This document shows positions 61,428 to 64,000 of a DNA stretch of 64,000 nucleotides, piece by piece. The DNA is taken from the NCBI GenBank assembly GCA_049322335.1, contig JBMORL010000055.1, positions 1 through 64,000 on the forward strand, given 5' to 3'. Numbering within the stretch: the stretch's first letter is position 1; every line of letters begins with the position of its first letter. The translations under genes and the position numbers were made by a program. A model generated the notes under the pieces. That model worked only from the letters and a program-made list of their open reading frames with translations, was not told the origin of the DNA and did not search any database. Source of the DNA: JBMORL01 sp049322335. Its GTDB lineage: Bacteria > Bacteroidota > Bacteroidia > Flavobacteriales_D > UBA2798.

Positions 61428-61744
61428 ATTTTTTTTCCGGTATTGTTTTTTCGGGAAATACAATCCATCATGCAATTCAGCCAGAAATTTCCGTAATCAG
61501 GATAATAGTAGGTATTCGTTTTTTGTTTTTTTCTTTTTAACAAGCCTGCATTTTTCATCATCACCAGGTGGCGCGAAGTTTCCGGTTGACTGATTTGGAG
61601 ATGTTCAGAAATTTCTCCCACACTCACCTCCCTTGTTTTGTTTTTATCTAAAAAAAGCATAAGATGTATGCGAAGGGGATGAGAAAGTACTTTGAACTGT
61701 TCTGCAAACTGACCGGCTGTTTCTTTTTCGTTTGAATTCTTCAT
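61424..61744 (-). CDS. ArsR-family transcriptional regulator of the metal operon
   Basis: 106 residues from ATG 61744 (the frame further upstream lacks the typical start). Winged-helix HTH with FKVLSHPLRIHLMLFL, EVSVGEISEHLQISQPETSRHL (recognition helix) and AGLLKRKKQKTNTYYY. C-terminal Cys pair in WLNCMMDC is a possible metal site, unlike the ELCVCDL motif of ArsR proper. It heads the run of overlapping genes down to 48063 and would sense copper or a related metal and de-repress the operon; the sensing residue assignment is inference. Confidence 0.85.
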   Translation of the reverse strand: MKNSNEKETAGQFAEQFKVLSHPLRIHLMLFLDKNKTREVSVGEISEHLQISQPETSRHLVMMKNAGLLKRKKQKTNTYYYPDYGNFWLNCMMDCISRKNNTGKKI

Positions 61745-61747
61745 ATA

Positions 61748-61763
61748 CATATATACATATATG
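61748..61763 (-). promoter_or_regulatory. Possible operator of the ArsR regulator
   Basis: CATATATACATATATG, 16 bases, is palindromic in seven of eight pairs and lies 4 bases before the arsR-like ATG. The neighbouring TTTGAACA resembles half of the known SmtB/ArsR operator. The same stretch can be read as a simple tandem repeat, so confidence is low. Confidence 0.35.
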
Positions 61764-61810
61764 CAAATGTTCAAATGGAGCAGATTTTTGCCCATGAGCC
61801 GGCTCAACTT

Positions 61811-61855
61811 AAAAAGTGACCTGTGTCACTTTTTCCGGGCTGCCACCCGGAAAAA
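61811..61855 (-). terminator. Double hairpin between the multicopper oxidase and arsR-like genes
   Basis: AAAAAGTGAC with GTCACTTTTT (61811-61834) and TTTTTCCGGG with CCCGGAAAAA (61830-61855) are two ten-base-pair stems that share the central T run and therefore exclude each other. Downstream of the oxidase gene stop (61869 on the minus strand) they should terminate its transcript and separate it from the arsR-like operon. Confidence 0.8.
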
Positions 61856-61868
61856 GCGATACGGGATA

Positions 61869-63578
61869 CTACTTCTTAATAAAGCGCATTATTGAAATCC
61901 TGTTGTCGGTTTCTGCTGCAATAATATATATGCCGCTGCACCATAATGAAACATCAAGGACTCCTGAAAAATCATTCCATGCCGATTGATAAACGATTTG
62001 CCCCATGGCATTTCTCACTATTATTTTTCTTATTTCGCTGTTACTTTTTCGTGATACAATGGTTAGCATGTCTTCTGCCGGATTGGGATAGGCGGTAATC
62101 AGCTGATCATCGCTTATTTCATTAATACCGGTATACGCGGAAGATTGAAGATATTGTCCCATCATTCCGTCATCTTCATGCATAAGGATGTGGCAATGGT
62201 ACATGTAAGGAACAATGGTGTCTTCAAAGTCTTCAAACTTTGCAATAAAACGAACTACTTCATTGGGCTGAACCAATACAAGATCTTTTCTTCCGCTTTC
62301 TTCCGGTGCAGGCGGATTTCCGTCACGGTCGAGAATATAAAACTGTAAACCGTGAATGTGAAAAGGATGCGCAACCATTGTTTGGTTATCGAGGGTCCAC
62401 ACTTCAATATTGTTTAAGGGGATGTAATAATCTATGCGTTCCATATCAAATGAAAGTCCGTTGAAATAAAACGGACCGTCCATGTTCATCATGTTATCAG
62501 CCGAAAAAGTAATAGACCTTGATGTATTGGCCTGTAACTCAAGATAAGGAGTTACTGTTACTAACGAAGATGGGATTGATGTAACCGGGTTGGCAGTTTG
62601 TGCCCCGATATTTATTTGCATCACATTATAATCCACTCCATTCAGCGGGCTATCCATTGGTGGATTGGGAGGAGGCATGGGCATGGTGGGGCCTCCCTGA
62701 ACACCCATTGGCAATTCTGATCCATAGCAGATCAGAAAAATGGTGTCTCCGTTCATGCCATTCAGATCGAGTAACAATTCAGCCCTTTCACCGGGGGATA
62801 ACCGGATGCGTGTTGTGTTTACGGGCGCTGACAAAAGTCCTCCGTCATTTCCTGTCACATAAAACGGCATGTTATTGGAAAATCCAAAGTTGAAACTTCT
62901 TTCTCCGGCTGCGTTCAGCATGCGAAAGCGAATCACTTGCGAAGGCGCATCCAGGTAAACCGAATATCCATAATTGGCTCTTCCTCCATTTACCAGCAAT
63001 GTGCTGTCCTGCATTCCGAGATAATCTATCTGGTTAAGCGAATCAAACTGGTGGGTTTGCACAATAACAGGAAAATCGTCTGTGCCATATCTTCGTGGCA
63101 GATTAAGAGCTGCTTCTTCCGCATCCCGCATGATAATCAAACCTGCAGCGCCTTTCATGGCCTGTTCTGCAGTTTTCATATGGGTGTGAGGATGATACCA
63201 GAACGTAGAGGCTTTGTCGAGAATGGTAAACTGAGGATTCCATACTTGTCCGGGTGGTATAACGGTATGCGGGCCTCCGTCATTTTGTGCGGCAATATGT
63301 AACCCATGCCAGTGAACAGTGGTGGTATCCTGCAACTGGTTGTCCACATTCAGTGAAATATTCGTTCCTGCGTTCATGATCAGCGTGGGACCCAGGTAAT
63401 TGTAATTATTGTAGGCAAAAGTTTGAGTTATCTGCCCGGGAAAAAACTGTACGCTGTCGCGGTGCATGGCAAGATTGATTGTGCTTCCGGTTAAGGTGTC
63501 AGGAATAAACAAAGGGGTTTGGGCAGCAGCTGTCAAAGAGGTCATTCCTGCTAATGCGGCCATTATTTTTGTTTTCAT
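61869..63578 (-). CDS. Secreted multicopper oxidase with T9SS tail
   Basis: 569 residues: signal peptide (1-20), three cupredoxin domains with copper ligands in HWHGLH (89-94), WYHPHTH (127-133), HPFHIHG (404-410) and HCHILMHEDDGMMG (461-474), then a T9SS type A tail (AYPNPAEDMLTIV). A Met/Pro-rich loop (PTMPMPPPNPP, near residue 300) recalls the Met-rich insert of CueO. It probably oxidises Cu(I) to Cu(II) outside the outer membrane. It follows a T9SS gene by 11 bases and is separated from the arsR-like operon by hairpins. Confidence 0.95.
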   Translation of the reverse strand: MKTKIMAALAGMTSLTAAAQTPLFIPDTLTGSTINLAMHRDSVQFFPGQITQTFAYNNYNYLGPTLIMNAGTNISLNVDNQLQDTTTVHWHGLHIAAQNDGGPHTVIPPGQVWNPQFTILDKASTFWYHPHTHMKTAEQAMKGAAGLIIMRDAEEAALNLPRRYGTDDFPVIVQTHQFDSLNQIDYLGMQDSTLLVNGGRANYGYSVYLDAPSQVIRFRMLNAAGERSFNFGFSNNMPFYVTGNDGGLLSAPVNTTRIRLSPGERAELLLDLNGMNGDTIFLICYGSELPMGVQGGPTMPMPPPNPPMDSPLNGVDYNVMQINIGAQTANPVTSIPSSLVTVTPYLELQANTSRSITFSADNMMNMDGPFYFNGLSFDMERIDYYIPLNNIEVWTLDNQTMVAHPFHIHGLQFYILDRDGNPPAPEESGRKDLVLVQPNEVVRFIAKFEDFEDTIVPYMYHCHILMHEDDGMMGQYLQSSAYTGINEISDDQLITAYPNPAEDMLTIVSRKSNSEIRKIIVRNAMGQIVYQSAWNDFSGVLDVSLWCSGIYIIAAETDNRISIMRFIKK

Positions 63579-63589
63579 AGAATATATAA

Positions 63590-64000
63590 TTAATTTTTAA
63601 TAAACTTTTTTGTTATCCACCCGGTTTCTGTTTTTATTTTCAAAAAATATTCTCCCTTTGGCAGAGCCGAAAGATCCAGGCTGAATTGTGAAACATTTTT
63701 TAATTCAGCTGAACGGATCTGGCTTCCTTTTACATCATAAACCGAGAACGATTGAAAAATAATCCCGTTGGCAGACGACACGAAAATATTTTCTGTGGCG
63801 GGGTTGGGGGAAACAGAAATCAGTATTTCATCCTGATATAGATCATTTGTGGAAACGGTTCCGCTGAATGCCAGGTTATCCACCCACAGATAATCATTGT
63901 TGGTGGGATTATTTCCGCTGGCACGCAGAACGATTACACAGGTATCGGGATTAGTAGTGTCGGAGTAGGAGAAGTTGATGGTAAAATTTGCCCAGCTCAT
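63590..64000 (-). CDS. T9SS-exported protein, C-terminal part (continues beyond window)
   Basis: 136 residues visible; an ATG at 64000 lies at the edge, but the frame most probably continues upstream outside the window. The first half (TTNPDTCVIVLRASGNNP, YLWVDNLAFSG) resembles the PCMD (putative carbohydrate-metabolism) or a similar jelly-roll domain; the second half is a T9SS type A tail (VSPNPATENIFV). It precedes the multicopper oxidase by 11 bases on the same strand and may be cotranscribed with it. Confidence 0.75.
   Translation of the reverse strand: MSWANFTINFSYSDTTNPDTCVIVLRASGNNPTNNDYLWVDNLAFSGTVSTNDLYQDEILISVSPNPATENIFVSSANGIIFQSFSVYDVKGSQIRSAELKNVSQFSLDLSALPKGEYFLKIKTETGWITKKFIKN

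Noticed and set aside
1..64000. tRNA, rRNA, CRISPR arrays, prophage or transposase genes
   Set aside because: I looked for clover-leaf patterns with GTTCGAATCC-like arms, repeats with constant spacers and DDE or tyrosine transposase motifs by eye and found none.

Overview
The window is chromosomal DNA from a member of the Bacteroidota. The evidence is seven proteins with type IX secretion (T9SS) C-terminal sorting tails, a PorP/SprF-family protein, the Bacteroidota-only DUF4295 ribosomal protein next to rpmG, promoters of the TTTG-N19-TANNTTTG type, and no recognisable Shine-Dalgarno sites. The genes are mostly metabolic, envelope and housekeeping genes of a free-living, aerobic, metal-exposed bacterium. 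I saw no tRNA, rRNA, CRISPR array, prophage or transposase gene.

Layout. 1-2360: the end of a polytopic membrane protein coupled to a membrane-anchored endonuclease/exonuclease/phosphatase-fold protein. 2456-9806: a LytTR-type two-component system (sensor 5979-8870, regulator 5260-5982) among secreted proteins and lipoproteins. Three of these genes are preceded by the same 21-bp-phased direct repeat, probably the regulator's binding site. 9910-13897: phenylacetyl-CoA epoxidase genes, paaABCD on the minus strand and paaE divergent, with an unlisted 36-codon membrane-peptide gene overlapping both paaC and paaD. 13904-17000: a beta-CASP metallo-beta-lactamase protein, a Cys/Met-rich membrane protein and an NlpC/P60 lipoprotein. 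17231-22141: pckA, rpmB, an aminopeptidase P, rpmG, DUF4295 and ftsY. 22317-29115: small lipoprotein and DUF genes, hisS-hutH, an esterase and an HD hydrolase. 29115-36732: a five-haem secreted cytochrome, a double universal stress protein, CvfB, PorP/SprF, a DUF4139 protein and a membrane protein. 36733-43150: a REPIN-like palindromic element, a CotH-type secreted protein, an S9 peptidase and a DNA-binding protein. 43310-47978: two YceI proteins and a convergent operon of secreted proteins including a cupredoxin.

48063-64000 is the most striking part. A metal-efflux operon runs without a real gap from an ArsR-family regulator (61744) down to 48063. It encodes an ATP-cone/nuclease fusion, a P2A-type cation ATPase, an SRPBCC lipoprotein, an archaeal-type AMP/thymidine phosphorylase, an archaeal-type PRPP synthetase, CusA, a TolC-type channel and two CusB adaptors. 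A secreted multicopper oxidase lies just upstream behind a double hairpin. The arrangement suggests one response to copper or silver that combines export, oxidation and recycling of nucleotide ribose; this functional link is inference.

Dispersed non-coding repeats occur in several intergenic gaps (15305-15450, 22176-22250, 36731-36954, 37008-37088). One related repeat is read in frame as part of the signal peptide of the esterase at 26484-27530.
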